Positions 22,161-30,887 of a DNA stretch of 41,415 nucleotides are shown in pieces. Below the pieces are notes generated by a model. It was not told where the DNA came from, did not search any database, and saw nothing but the letters and a program-made list of their open reading frames with translations. The DNA lies in the NCBI GenBank assembly GCA_020428405.1, contig JAGQMZ010000001.1:1-41415 (forward strand), written 5' to 3'. This stretch comes from Candidatus Saccharimonadota bacterium. GTDB lineage: Bacteria > Patescibacteriota > Saccharimonadia > Saccharimonadales > JAGQNJ01. The position numbers and the translations under genes were made by a program. Positions within the stretch are counted from its first letter, which is position 1. Each line of letters opens with the position of its first letter.

Positions 22161-23197
22161 ATTTTTATATCATTATCTTGCACGGCTTTATGGTATAGCA
22201 CATAACCAGGAGGTAACTGAATGGTCATGTTTAAAATTCTATACATAACTGTAACCGGCAAACTTACACCGGCTGGCACACCAGCTGATGCCAACACCGC
22301 TGTCATTAACGCCTCATAAACCCCTATTCCCCCTGGTAGTACAGAAATAAGCCCAGCAAAGTTTGCAATTGCATAAGCAATTATAACTGCACCTGGGTTA
22401 ACCCATTGGCCAAATGCGATGTATACAACATAGATAGTTATAATCTCTGCGGTATTTGCTAGCAAAGCATACATTAATGGCTTTTTTAAAAGACCGGGCT
22501 TTTTCTTAAATACTAAGTAGTTTTCATGCAGTTCGGTAAATAATTTTTCTACTCTTTTTATATCAATAGTTTCAGGATGTTTTGGTCTAATTATGTTGAT
22601 CAGTTTATTTACCGTTCTAGTAATGTACGTAAAGAAACTGTTGATGCGTTTTTGGCTGCCTACGATAAATGCTGTTCCTACTGTGCCCACCAATAATAGC
22701 GTTGCTAGCGAACCCGCAATCAGTATTACAAGGTTATTTACACTTCCGTTTAAGGCTAAAACCAATAATCCTGAAAACAAAAGTACTTGAAACGATATAA
22801 ATATTAGAATGAAGCGCATCATTTGTACAAGAGTTGCCTTGCCACTAGTAATGCCGACACCCCTCATCCTGATACCAAAGTACGAGAACCCAGAGACTCC
22901 TCCGCTAGGAAATACATTATTTACAAAGTTAAGCTCGCTATTGACCCTAAACATAAATTTAAAGCTTACTTTCTCATTCAAAATTACAAATAAATTTTTA
23001 TACATATTCGAGTAAGAGTAATAATTTAAATACTGGGCTGGCAACATTAATGCTAGTGGCCAAGCATTAACCTCACCTAGCCTAGAAATTGTATTCAAAA
23101 TTTGATCTCTTACTGCATATATAAGAATAACTAGCGCCAATAATGTAAAGACATTAAGAATTAATTTCCATTTTTTTTGACGTTTTTCCTCAGCCAT
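22157..23197 (-). CDS. Flippase-like integral membrane protein (LPG synthase TM region / UPF0104 family)
   Basis: 346 residues from ATG 23197 (MAEEKRQK). A longer upstream version would cross the divergent promoter and overlap the opposite gene, so it is rejected. About eight TM helices. Typical signatures are the NNVFPSGGVSGFSYFGIRMRG segment after TM3 (polar N-x-x-P-GG motif) and the late FAGLISVLPGGIGVYEALMTAVLASAGVP with the conserved LPGGIGxxE. Family members include the flippase half of MprF and YbhN. No catalytic aminoacyl-lipid domain is attached, so a lipid or precursor flippase/transport role is inferred. Its stop overlaps xseA. Confidence 0.88.
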   Translation of the reverse strand: MAEEKRQKKWKLILNVFTLLALVILIYAVRDQILNTISRLGEVNAWPLALMLPAQYLNYYSYSNMYKNLFVILNEKVSFKFMFRVNSELNFVNNVFPSGGVSGFSYFGIRMRGVGITSGKATLVQMMRFILIFISFQVLLFSGLLVLALNGSVNNLVILIAGSLATLLLVGTVGTAFIVGSQKRINSFFTYITRTVNKLINIIRPKHPETIDIKRVEKLFTELHENYLVFKKKPGLLKKPLMYALLANTAEIITIYVVYIAFGQWVNPGAVIIAYAIANFAGLISVLPGGIGVYEALMTAVLASAGVPAGVSLPVTVMYRILNMTIQLPPGYVLYHKAVQDNDIKI

Positions 23198-23210
23198 AAG
23201 TATAAATTGT

Positions 23211-23227
23211 ATTATACCAGGTATAAT
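23211..23227. promoter_or_regulatory. Symmetric divergent promoter (two overlapping -10 boxes)
   Basis: ATTATACC-A-GGTATAAT is a perfect 8-bp inverted repeat around one base. It places TATAAT on the plus strand (23222-23227, 8 nt before ATG 23236) and TATAAT on the minus strand (23216-23211, 13 nt before ATG 23197, preceded by TGG as an extended -10). The two starts are therefore driven by mutually exclusive, back-to-back sites. Confidence 0.7.
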
Positions 23228-23235
23228 GATTGTAT

Positions 23236-24411
23236 ATGTTTGAAACTTTATGTGTACTTGGCAGACAATCTGGGCTGTCATTAGTAGAACTTGAGTCACT
23301 TTTTGGTGACAAGAATATCAAGAAAATCGGCAATGAAGCCGCTTTACTTAATATTAATCATAATCTTGTACCCTTCTCACGACTAGGCGGAACAATTAAG
23401 CTTTGCAAAGTTTTAACAGAAATTAATACAACTAGTTGGGCCAAGTTAACTGAATACTTGGTCGAACACGTACCTAAGCATGTTTGTTGCATAGCACCAG
23501 GTAAAGTAAAATTCGGAATTAGCGTTTATGGATTAAATGCTAACCCAAAAGCAATTAACGTTACAGGCTTAAAGATAAAAAAAGCTAGTAAATCCTTTAA
23601 TAGATCAATGCGAGTAATACCCAATAAATCTAGCGAGCTAAACGCAGCCCAGGTTTTAAATAATAAAATGACTGACGAGCTAGGCATGGAACTCATTCTT
23701 GTAAAAAGCGGCTCAAAAACAATCCTTGCTCAAACCATAAACGTACAAGATATCGATGCTTATGCGGCCAGAGACCAAAATAGACCCAAACGAGACGCAA
23801 AAGTTGGCATGCTGCCCCCTAAACTTGCTCAGATTATTATTAATCTAAGTCAACCAAAGAATGGAGAATCAATACTTGATCCATTCTGTGGCACAGGCGT
23901 AATACTGCAAGAAGCTCTTTTAATGGGTTTTAATGTTTACGGGACCGATTACCAACAACTCATGATTGATTATTCCAACAATAACCTAGAGTGGCTTGAA
24001 TCCAAGTATAAAAATAAATTAGAGGGTCTCAGCTATTTACTAGAGCCCGGAGATGCCACAAGTTTTGAATGGCAAGACTTTGATAAGATTGCCTGTGAGA
24101 CATATTTAGGTCAGCCGTTTTCTGCAGAGCCAAAAACAGACAAGCTTAATCAAGTAATTAGAGATGTAGATATAATTCACAAAAAATTCTTTAAAAATCT
24201 AGCCAGACAAACCAAGCCAGGATTCAAAATGTGCGTTGCTGTACCAGCATGGCATACCAAAAGCGGTATTAAGCATCTACCTATCCTTGACCAATTAACA
24301 GATATGGGGTATACTCGTATGAGTTTTGTTCACGCTAAACAAAAAGAAATGATTTATCACCGCGATGGTCAGTTTGTTGGGCGAGAACTAGTAGTACTAA
24401 TAAGGAAGTAA
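23236..24411 (+). CDS. THUMP/Trm11-like RNA methyltransferase
   Basis: 391 residues from ATG 23236; a TTG two codons earlier is possible. The N-terminal half resembles a ferredoxin-like plus THUMP RNA-binding region. The C-terminal half is a Rossmann methyltransferase: SILDPFCGTGVILQEALLMG is motif I, VYGTDYQQLMI is the acidic ribose-binding strand, and LLEPGDATSFEW is motif III. The layout fits the Trm11/TrmG10 family that makes N2-methylguanosine in tRNA. The usual catalytic D/N-PP-Y at motif IV is replaced by CETYLGQPF, which may be a lineage variant or a changed activity. It is followed one base after its stop by rpmA. Confidence 0.85.
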   Translation: MFETLCVLGRQSGLSLVELESLFGDKNIKKIGNEAALLNINHNLVPFSRLGGTIKLCKVLTEINTTSWAKLTEYLVEHVPKHVCCIAPGKVKFGISVYGLNANPKAINVTGLKIKKASKSFNRSMRVIPNKSSELNAAQVLNNKMTDELGMELILVKSGSKTILAQTINVQDIDAYAARDQNRPKRDAKVGMLPPKLAQIIINLSQPKNGESILDPFCGTGVILQEALLMGFNVYGTDYQQLMIDYSNNNLEWLESKYKNKLEGLSYLLEPGDATSFEWQDFDKIACETYLGQPFSAEPKTDKLNQVIRDVDIIHKKFFKNLARQTKPGFKMCVAVPAWHTKSGIKHLPILDQLTDMGYTRMSFVHAKQKEMIYHRDGQFVGRELVVLIRK

Positions 24412-24412
24412 A

Positions 24413-24685
24413 ATGAGTAAAGTTAAAGCAGGCGGTTCCAGTAAAAACGTTCATGATAGTCCAGGTCAACGGCTTGGAGTTAAACTATTTGGTGGTGAAA
24501 AAGTTAAAACTGGTCAAGTTATTGTACGTCAAGTTGGAATGACTAAACGCCCCGGTAAAGGTACATTTATGAGCCGCAACTTTACGATTCACGCCGCAAA
24601 AGACGGTGTTGTTCGCTTCAATACCAGAAAATTCAAACTTTTTACAGGCAAAACTACCCCTAGAACCGAAGTAACTGTAGAGTAA
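24413..24685 (+). CDS. rpmA: Ribosomal protein bL27
   Basis: 90 residues. The N-terminal KAGGSSKNVHDSPGQRLGVKLFGGEKVKTGQVIVRQ is the bL27 signature; the flexible N-terminus reaches the peptidyl-transferase centre. The middle, GMTKRPGKGTFMSRNFTIHAAKDGVVRF, corresponds to the usual RGTKxxPGxNVGxGxDxTLFA segment but is diverged. There is no cleavable N-terminal extension like that of Firmicutes. bL21 (rplU), the normal neighbour, is not here. ATG is preceded by AAGGAAGT. A stem-loop overlaps the stop codon. Confidence 0.95.
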   Translation: MSKVKAGGSSKNVHDSPGQRLGVKLFGGEKVKTGQVIVRQVGMTKRPGKGTFMSRNFTIHAAKDGVVRFNTRKFKLFTGKTTPRTEVTVE

Positions 24686-24705
24686 GTAAGTCTTTTACTT
24701 ACTCT
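24679..24705. terminator. Stem-loop between convergent genes
   Basis: AGAGTAAG (24679-24686) pairs with CTTACTCT (24698-24705) across an 11-base loop. It overlaps the rpmA stop codon and lies just beyond the stop of the convergent minus-strand gene at 24708, so it could end transcription from both sides. The U-run is weak on the plus strand. Confidence 0.5.
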
Positions 24706-24707
24706 TA

Positions 24708-25448
24708 TTAAAAGAGTTGATCAATGGAGTCCTGGGTTATATCATGTAGTACGGCTTCCCCAACATCATGTCCAACTTCCTGCATATATTGAGCCGATTT
24801 TGCTATTAGATCAACATCAATACCAACGCCTACCGCAATTTTACTAGCATTATTCCATTCAGTTTGTTGTTGTCGCACCCCAGCAACTTCAGACCCTGTA
24901 TTATCTGGAGTTGACCACGCAGGTGACCTACCAGCTATAGTAAGAAAGTCCGATACTTCCTGATATAGTTTTTGCTTCCATGGGCTGGCGGCTTCAATAC
25001 GACCCTTTAATGTATTCTCAGCTTCTGTTTTTGCAAAAATATAGGCATGAACTTGGTCAAGGCTTGATAAAACAAACTTGCCATTATCATCTCTATTAAT
25101 TCGTTGTTCTAGTTTACTTAAGGCAACCTTGCCTTGCGCACTATCATCTGTATCAACAATCGCCCTGCGTAAACCATCTGTCCGAGTAAAAACTTTTTGC
25201 CAGTTATCACCTTCTAAAGATATCCCGATGTTTTTACCGATATCCTCAAGAATCTCTGGTGCTTGATCGGCACCCATTACCCGAACAGAAGCACCGATAA
25301 GTGAGTCCGCAATAACCCTGGTTTTAACATTTTCGGGTAAGTCGCTCTCAATTACTGAATTAATAAGCTCACTTGCACCACCTTCCGGTAAACTATACTT
25401 TTCTTCACTCAGCCCAGGATGTTGCTCACGCACGATGTGCTCCTCCAT
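24708..25448 (-). CDS. Hypothetical cytoplasmic protein
   Basis: 246 residues, acidic, predicted mostly helical with no TM segment or signal peptide. A flexible N-terminus (EQHPGLSEEKYSLPEGG) is followed by helical segments, a Gln/Thr-rich SEVAGVRQQQTEWNN stretch, and a C-terminal His/Asp-rich EVGHDVGEAVLHDITQ. No recognised motif. The ATG lies inside the end of the upstream gene (23-bp overlap), so the two unknown genes are coupled and probably act together. Confidence 0.7.
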   Translation of the reverse strand: MEEHIVREQHPGLSEEKYSLPEGGASELINSVIESDLPENVKTRVIADSLIGASVRVMGADQAPEILEDIGKNIGISLEGDNWQKVFTRTDGLRRAIVDTDDSAQGKVALSKLEQRINRDDNGKFVLSSLDQVHAYIFAKTEAENTLKGRIEAASPWKQKLYQEVSDFLTIAGRSPAWSTPDNTGSEVAGVRQQQTEWNNASKIAVGVGIDVDLIAKSAQYMQEVGHDVGEAVLHDITQDSIDQLF

Positions 25449-26223
25449 TTTCTTTAAATAACTTTGCTACAGAATCTACATTATCTCTTCTGATTTCACC
25501 TTCCGCTACAAGCTCTGTCAGCTTCATTCTATCCATTCCAGTAACAGCTGCCAATTCCGCATATTGACCCTCTGTTAAGTCTTTGATTCCAAAGTCCGCC
25601 GCATCTTCATTTATAAGCTGCAGGCTAAAAGTAGGCTCCGTATCTGTGCCTGTGTTTATTTCGTCATATTGCTCTTCAAAGAATACTTTTTCACCTAGGT
25701 AGTTGCCTTCTCTAATTACAACACCTCTTGATTCCTCATGTTCTATGTCATTGCGAACAAATTTTGCATCGGTAAATTTATACACCTCAGCTAAAAGCAT
25801 TACTACTTGTTCTGGAGGTTCTCCAACTACAATCATGCCATCTTTTGATTTTAAGTACTGCTCTTTTTGTTGTTCAGAAAGACTACTTAACTCTTGCTCT
25901 TGGTGTCGTAAACTAGGCATTAATTGTTGTACGCTAAAATATGAGGGTTCATTACTAAGTTTTAAATAGCCGTTTTCATCAATATTTGGATCTCCAAAAT
26001 CAGGATTATCAACTTTGTACCTTGGGCTTCCAAAGCCTGCGTAGTGTTCTAAATCAACCAGGAGGGCTTGCATTATTCTAGATGCCCCTTCTCCAAAAGC
26101 ATCACTATGCCTTTGTAGCATTTCTTCTCTTGCGTTAATCTGATCAGTAACTTCTGGCAGGGTTTGCATTTTTTCTGCAATTAGTGTTTCGAAATTATTT
26201 TGTGTTGGATATTGTTCTGACAT
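25426..26223 (-). CDS. Hypothetical cytoplasmic protein
   Basis: 265 residues, strongly acidic and glutamate/glutamine-rich. An N-terminal helix (NNFETLIAEKMQTLPEVTDQINA) is followed by helical and beta segments including GMIVVGEPPEQVVMLLAEVYKFTD and GNYLGEKVFFEEQYDEI. The C-terminus has the look of a small helix-turn-helix-like repeat (LTEGQYAELAAVTGMDRMKLTELVAEGEI). No catalytic motif, TM or signal. It overlaps the next unknown gene by 23 bp. An A-rich leader precedes the ATG without a Shine-Dalgarno sequence. Function unknown. Confidence 0.7.
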   Translation of the reverse strand: MSEQYPTQNNFETLIAEKMQTLPEVTDQINAREEMLQRHSDAFGEGASRIMQALLVDLEHYAGFGSPRYKVDNPDFGDPNIDENGYLKLSNEPSYFSVQQLMPSLRHQEQELSSLSEQQKEQYLKSKDGMIVVGEPPEQVVMLLAEVYKFTDAKFVRNDIEHEESRGVVIREGNYLGEKVFFEEQYDEINTGTDTEPTFSLQLINEDAADFGIKDLTEGQYAELAAVTGMDRMKLTELVAEGEIRRDNVDSVAKLFKENGGAHRA

Positions 26224-26303
26224 TTTTTATTTTTTAACTTAACAATAATATATTAGCATAAGAAGTTTATGATGTCAAGGTTACTTTATGGTGTACGTTA
26301 GTT

Positions 26304-26699
26304 CTAGTCGTGAATGCCTAAGTGATGCTTTATACGTTCTATCACATCGGCAATTACTACCTGAGATTTTACCAAGTAATCATCTGCACCTAATTGATCT
26401 GCCCTGGCCTTATCAGTATCTTGACTAAGTGCTGTTAGCATTACTACTTTAAGATTTGCTGTTTCAGGGGTATTTCTGAGTATATCTAGCACGTCAAAGC
26501 CACTTACTTTCGGCATCATGACATCTAAAATTACTAAGTCTGGCTTAAACTCTACAGCCGCGGCAAGCGCGTCTTCACCGTTAGGTACTCGTCTAACCTC
26601 AAAACCTTCAACTTGTAACCTTGAGGTATAAACACTTGCTAGACTATCGTCATCTTCTACTAATAATATTTTCTTTGTTTGTTTATCGTTGGTTTCCAT
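26304..26699 (-). CDS. Stand-alone response-regulator receiver protein
   Basis: 131 residues, a complete CheY-like receiver with nothing attached. The acidic pocket VEDDDS (E15-D17), phospho-acceptor Asp59 in DLVILDVMMPKVSGFD, Thr89 in VVMLTALS and Lys111 in ADDYLVKSQ are all present, so it should be phosphorylated normally. Its C-terminal helix ends with IERIKHHLG. No cognate histidine kinase lies next to it. Possible partners are elsewhere in the genome or, speculatively, the HisKA-like tail of the giant protein. Contrast the degenerate receiver at 18518-18919. Confidence 0.93.
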   Translation of the reverse strand: METNDKQTKKILLVEDDDSLASVYTSRLQVEGFEVRRVPNGEDALAAAVEFKPDLVILDVMMPKVSGFDVLDILRNTPETANLKVVMLTALSQDTDKARADQLGADDYLVKSQVVIADVIERIKHHLGIHD

Positions 26700-26742
26700 A
26701 TAGCTAATGCTACAATAACCCTTCTATAAAATCAATAGTGCT

Positions 26743-28353
26743 TTATTGTATACAGCTGTCAATCAAACCGCGAAATAAAGGATGTGGCCGATTTGGTCTA
26801 GATGTAAACTCGGGGTGAAACTGGCTAGCCACAAAGTAAGGGTGGTTTTTTGCTTCTATTATTTCAACTAAACTTCCGTCAGGTGAAGTCCCGACAGCTT
26901 CAATACCCCATGAGTTATATTGTTTCCTATAGTCATTATTACACTCATAACGATGCCGATGTCTTTCAAGTATATTCTTCTTTTTATAAAGTTTGGCAAC
27001 TTTGCTATTTTTTAGCAATAAACATGGGTAATTACCAAGACGCATACTCCCGCCAGTTCCCTCCTTGCCTTTCTGATCTGCCATTGTACTAATAACTGGG
27101 TCAGGAGAATCAGATTGAATTTCCGCTGAATTTGCATCTTTAACCCCGGCATTTCTGGCTGCTGCTACAACGCCAACCTGTAAACCTAAACACAAACCTA
27201 AATATGGAACTTTATGTTTTAGAGCCCATTGGGCGGCTTTTATTTTTCCTTCAACCCCCCTAGAACCAAAGCCTCCGGGCACAACTATTCCATCTACATT
27301 TTTAAACTTAGCGCCAATGGAACCCCTTGATGATTCAATTTTTTCCGCATCAATCCATTTTATTTCTAAATTTACACCTTGCCACCAAGCAGCACTTTTT
27401 AGTGCCTCAAATACAGACATGTAAGTATCCTGATTGTCCATATATTTTGCAACGACACCAATTGTAGCTTTTTTATCAAATTTAGCGGTTGCTCTTCTTG
27501 ATACTTCATCCCATTTTTTCAAATTTGGTTTTCTACTCTTTAAATCTAAAGTATTTGAAATATAACTACCTATACCCTGCTTTTCTAGTGTTAATGGCAC
27601 CTCATAAACAGTCTTTGCGTTTGGCAATAAAGCAATGCCTTTTTCAGATACACCGCAAAAATCGCTAAGTTTTTTTCTTACATGACCGTTTACTTTTGAT
27701 TCACATCGAGCAACAAGCAGATCTGGCATTATACCAATACTTCTTAGCTCACGAGTTGCATTCTGGGCTGGTTTTGTTTTTATTTCTTGGCTAGTACCTA
27801 GAAATGGCAAATATACAACGTGAACATAAAGGCAATTTTCTCTGCCTACTTTGCTAGCATATTCACGAATTGCTTCAAAAAAGGCCGGACTCTCGTAATC
27901 ACCTACCGTACCACCAATTTCGACTATATGAATATCAAAACCATCTGCTGCTACTTTGATATATTCTTGAATAGCCTCAGTAAAATGCGGTACAACCTGA
28001 ACTGTCTTTCCTAAAAATTTACCAGCTCGTTCGTCATCAATAAGTTTTCTAAGAACACGGCCACTCATTATCGAACTAGCCTGAGTTAATTCTATGTCTA
28101 AAAATCTTTCGTAATGGCCCAAATCAAGATCAGTTTCTGCGCCATCTTTTGTAACAAAACATTCGCCATGCTCTGCTGGGTTAAGTGTACCAGCATCAAC
28201 ATTTAAGTACGGGTCAAGTTTTTGTATGTTTACGCTAAAGCCGCGACTTTTTAAGATGTTTCCGATTGAGGAGGCGGTTATACCTTTGCCGAGCCCTGAT
28301 AATACTCCGCCTGTAACAAATATATACTTTGTTCGCTGTTTTCTCAGCCCCAC
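26743..28353 (-). CDS. pyrG: CTP synthase
   Basis: 536 residues, full length, GTG start. N-terminal amidoligase domain: KYIFVTGGVLSGLGKGITASSIG (P-loop), QKLDPYLNVDAGTLNPAEHGE, and IVEIGGTVGDYES. C-terminal class I glutaminase domain: GGFGSRGVEGK, nucleophile Cys in YLGLCLGLQVG, and the His/Glu of SQFHPEFTSRP. It makes CTP from UTP, ATP and glutamine. A good AAGGGGAGG ribosome-binding site precedes the GTG, and a TATAAT (28427-28432) overlaps the stop of the upstream S41 gene, so it may have its own promoter. Confidence 0.97.
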   Translation of the reverse strand: MGLRKQRTKYIFVTGGVLSGLGKGITASSIGNILKSRGFSVNIQKLDPYLNVDAGTLNPAEHGECFVTKDGAETDLDLGHYERFLDIELTQASSIMSGRVLRKLIDDERAGKFLGKTVQVVPHFTEAIQEYIKVAADGFDIHIVEIGGTVGDYESPAFFEAIREYASKVGRENCLYVHVVYLPFLGTSQEIKTKPAQNATRELRSIGIMPDLLVARCESKVNGHVRKKLSDFCGVSEKGIALLPNAKTVYEVPLTLEKQGIGSYISNTLDLKSRKPNLKKWDEVSRRATAKFDKKATIGVVAKYMDNQDTYMSVFEALKSAAWWQGVNLEIKWIDAEKIESSRGSIGAKFKNVDGIVVPGGFGSRGVEGKIKAAQWALKHKVPYLGLCLGLQVGVVAAARNAGVKDANSAEIQSDSPDPVISTMADQKGKEGTGGSMRLGNYPCLLLKNSKVAKLYKKKNILERHRHRYECNNDYRKQYNSWGIEAVGTSPDGSLVEIIEAKNHPYFVASQFHPEFTSRPNRPHPLFRGLIDSCIQ

Positions 28354-28427
28354 AACCTCCCCTTTTCTTGAATAACTACATATATGATATTAACATACAA
28401 CAGGTGGTGGAAAAACAAAATCTATTA

Positions 28428-29612
28428 TTATAGGCTATCAATTGCTGCTTGTAATTGGCTGTCCACATCTGGATTTTCTGATTGCTCAATGGCAGTATTG
28501 GGCTCTATGCCTTGTTTATCAATATTATTTCCGTTTGGCGTATACCACCTAGCAATCGTTACTTTGAGCGATGAACCGTCAGAAAATCTTTCGATTGTCT
28601 GGACACTACCTTTACCAAAAGATTTTTGTCCGATTAGCGTTGCGGCTCCGTTATCGTTAAGAGCGCCTGCTAAAATCTCACTTGCGCTTGCACTACCTTC
28701 ATTAATCAAAACTACTGTCGGAATACCACCTAGAATCGAGTTGCCATTTGCATTGTATGTTCTAATTGTTTTATCACCAGATTTTTCTTCTAAGACTACG
28801 TCTCCCTTATCTAGCCAAACACTAGAAACATCAACTGCCGCATCTAACAAACCACCAGGATTGCCTCTAACGTCAACAATTACACCTTTAACGTTCTGAC
28901 TTTTAAAATCTTCAGCTGCCGAACGAACTAGCTCAGCCGTATCATCAGAAAATCTACTAATTTCAATATAGCCAATATTTCCATCTATTACCTTGCTCTC
29001 AACACTAGGAATAGTTATGTTTTCCCTGGTTATTGTAAAGCTCTTGTCGCCATCTTCACGTAAAACTTTAAGTTGAACTTGAGTTCCTACCTGTCCTCTA
29101 ATTTTATCAACTGCCTCACTAACAGAAAGTCCGTAAGCACTTTCTCCATCAATTTCTAGTATTACATCGTTTGGCTTAAGCCCCTCTCTTTCTGCTGGAA
29201 AACCATTAATCGGGGATACTATAACTATAGAATCGTCTTTTTTACTTAGTTCAGCACCTATACCACTAAATGTTCCGTTTAAATCCTCATCAAACTCTTG
29301 GGTTTGCTCAGCAGTAAGAAACTCTGTATACGGATCACCAGCCGCTTCAACCAGGCCCTTTTTTAGACCACTTAGTAACGAAATTTCATCCAACTCGCCA
29401 TCATACTGAGTTCTGAGTGAATCATAAACCTCTTCTACAGACTGATAGCTTAAATTCGCTGGCAATTTACCATCTGACGATTTAGTACCGAATTTTATAT
29501 TGCCAGAGCCTAAGCCATAACCAAAAGAAAATATAAGAAAGCTAATAAATACTACCAGACCATACTTCCAGAATCGAGTACTTTTTTCAGTCGTTAATTT
29601 AGAATCCCCCAT
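28428..29612 (-). CDS. S41 family C-terminal processing peptidase
   Basis: 394 residues. N-terminal TM/signal anchor (about 14-33, YGLVVFISFLIFSFGYGLG). An N-terminal helical cap region is followed by a PDZ domain (about 100-180, FSGIGAELSKKDDSIVIVSPINGFPAEREGLKPNDVILEIDG). The protease core contains GYIEISRF, VDVRGNPGGLLDAA, the catalytic Ser in NEGSASASEILAGAL and the catalytic Lys in SFGKGSVQTI. C-terminal processing proteases cleave envelope proteins and often tune cell-wall hydrolases. It is encoded directly after the two coiled-coil hydrolases, which are plausible substrates. An extended -10 box lies 12 nt before the ATG. Confidence 0.95.
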   Translation of the reverse strand: MGDSKLTTEKSTRFWKYGLVVFISFLIFSFGYGLGSGNIKFGTKSSDGKLPANLSYQSVEEVYDSLRTQYDGELDEISLLSGLKKGLVEAAGDPYTEFLTAEQTQEFDEDLNGTFSGIGAELSKKDDSIVIVSPINGFPAEREGLKPNDVILEIDGESAYGLSVSEAVDKIRGQVGTQVQLKVLREDGDKSFTITRENITIPSVESKVIDGNIGYIEISRFSDDTAELVRSAAEDFKSQNVKGVIVDVRGNPGGLLDAAVDVSSVWLDKGDVVLEEKSGDKTIRTYNANGNSILGGIPTVVLINEGSASASEILAGALNDNGAATLIGQKSFGKGSVQTIERFSDGSSLKVTIARWYTPNGNNIDKQGIEPNTAIEQSENPDVDSQLQAAIDSL

Positions 29613-29624
29613 ACAGTGAGTTAT

Positions 29625-29630
29625 ATTATA
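29625..29630 (-). promoter_or_regulatory. Extended -10 box for the S41 peptidase gene
   Basis: TGATATAAT on the minus strand ends 12 nt before ATG 29612, predicting a 5-6-base leader without a Shine-Dalgarno sequence. Confidence 0.5.
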
Positions 29631-29667
29631 TCATTTGCACAGTAATTAACTTAACTATTATTTTTAA

Positions 29668-30813
29668 TTAGTACAGGTTAATCCAGCGGTAATTATAGTG
29701 ACCAGTTAGATTAATATTATATTCTGATACCAGCATTCTTCCGTTTTCTACACTCTCTACATACATAACATGCCCCCATGTACCGCCGGCCACAACAGCA
29801 ATATCACCTGTACGCGGAGCCGAAACCATCCAACTGGCTGGCGCCATATTTACCCAGTTTTTTGCATCGCCCCAACCTCTAGGCGCCGATCTGCCTGAAC
29901 GTTCAATGGCCCATGCGACATAAGAAGTACATTGTCTAGTGCAGTAATACCACCTATCAAGTGAGTCGGCTGTCCGCGGAGGTCCAAAGCAAGGCTCATC
30001 AATCTGGCTATGACCATAACCTTTATATGGATAATCATCTACACTTATATTATGGCCATTAACAGGCCCGGGTATTCTAATAAATTGGAGATTGGCAGCA
30101 GAGTTATTTAATTGTATCTGAGAAGCAATCAGCTCTTCAATTTTCTTTTGATTCTCTTTTGTTTTAGCATTAAAATCCGCTTGTTGATTTTGATTAAAAG
30201 ACAGTAGCCTAGTCTGTTCTTTCCTGCTATCAGCTAAATCTTCTCGCTGATCGGTTTGTTCTTTTAAGAGTTTATCAACTTGCTCTCTCTGGGCACGTAA
30301 TTCATGCTTTAAAGCCGTAATCCTATTAACTGTAGTAGAGATTTCAGTTTTTATAGAGTCTCTGTACTGCTGTTTGTCTACAAACTCACTTAGATCGTTG
30401 CTAGATGCTAACATCTCTATGGTAGATATGTCCCCAGCTATGTACATGGCACGGATATTCTTACCAAGTAGTTGTCTTTTTTCTTCTAGCTCAGCCTCAA
30501 CCTTAGCAATTTCAACTTTAAGCCGATCTTGCTCTTCGGTATTAAGTTGGATCTTGCGCTCGATATCATCAATTTGTGCTTCTAATTTACCAATGGCATC
30601 TTCGTAGCTAGTTGCCTGCTGCTTTAGTTCTTCAACTTTATTTCTGTTGCTTTGGTTTTCAGCTTCCAGAGATTCAATTTGCTCACGAACAGATTGAGCA
30701 TCCACAATCCTATAACCAGCAATCGAAGAAATAACTATAGCTGTTACAGCCACTAAACTTAGAGATGTTCTGGCAAGGTTATTTTTAGTAAATTTAAGTT
30801 TATTTTTAGTCAT
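29668..30813 (-). CDS. PcsB-like secreted hydrolase: coiled coil plus CHAP domain
   Basis: 381 residues. Signal peptide with a VDA-QS cleavage site at about 39. A long coiled coil (about 42-245) includes the PcsB-type hinge MLASSNDLSEFVDKQQYRDS and LKHELRAQREQV. The C-terminal CHAP domain has the catalytic Cys in TRQCTSYVAWAIE and His in TWGHVMYVE, with a following acidic or Asn residue in VSEYNIN. CHAP enzymes cut peptidoglycan peptides or amide bonds. The coiled coil is closely related to that of the adjacent M23 protein, and both lie downstream of ftsE-ftsX, whose product pair activates PcsB in streptococci. Predicted septal hydrolase held inactive until FtsEX acts. Confidence 0.93.
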   Translation of the reverse strand: MTKNKLKFTKNNLARTSLSLVAVTAIVISSIAGYRIVDAQSVREQIESLEAENQSNRNKVEELKQQATSYEDAIGKLEAQIDDIERKIQLNTEEQDRLKVEIAKVEAELEEKRQLLGKNIRAMYIAGDISTIEMLASSNDLSEFVDKQQYRDSIKTEISTTVNRITALKHELRAQREQVDKLLKEQTDQREDLADSRKEQTRLLSFNQNQQADFNAKTKENQKKIEELIASQIQLNNSAANLQFIRIPGPVNGHNISVDDYPYKGYGHSQIDEPCFGPPRTADSLDRWYYCTRQCTSYVAWAIERSGRSAPRGWGDAKNWVNMAPASWMVSAPRTGDIAVVAGGTWGHVMYVESVENGRMLVSEYNINLTGHYNYRWINLY

Positions 30814-30887
30814 TTTTTATTATCTTTAAACACTAGCATAATATCACAAAACTATCGTTTTGTAAATACCCGTCCGTGCATGCTACG

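Noticed and set aside
22157-23299. Longer start for the flippase-like gene
   Set aside because: The extra N-terminus crosses the divergent promoter and the opposite gene's start; ATG 23197 gives a normal cytoplasmic N-terminus.
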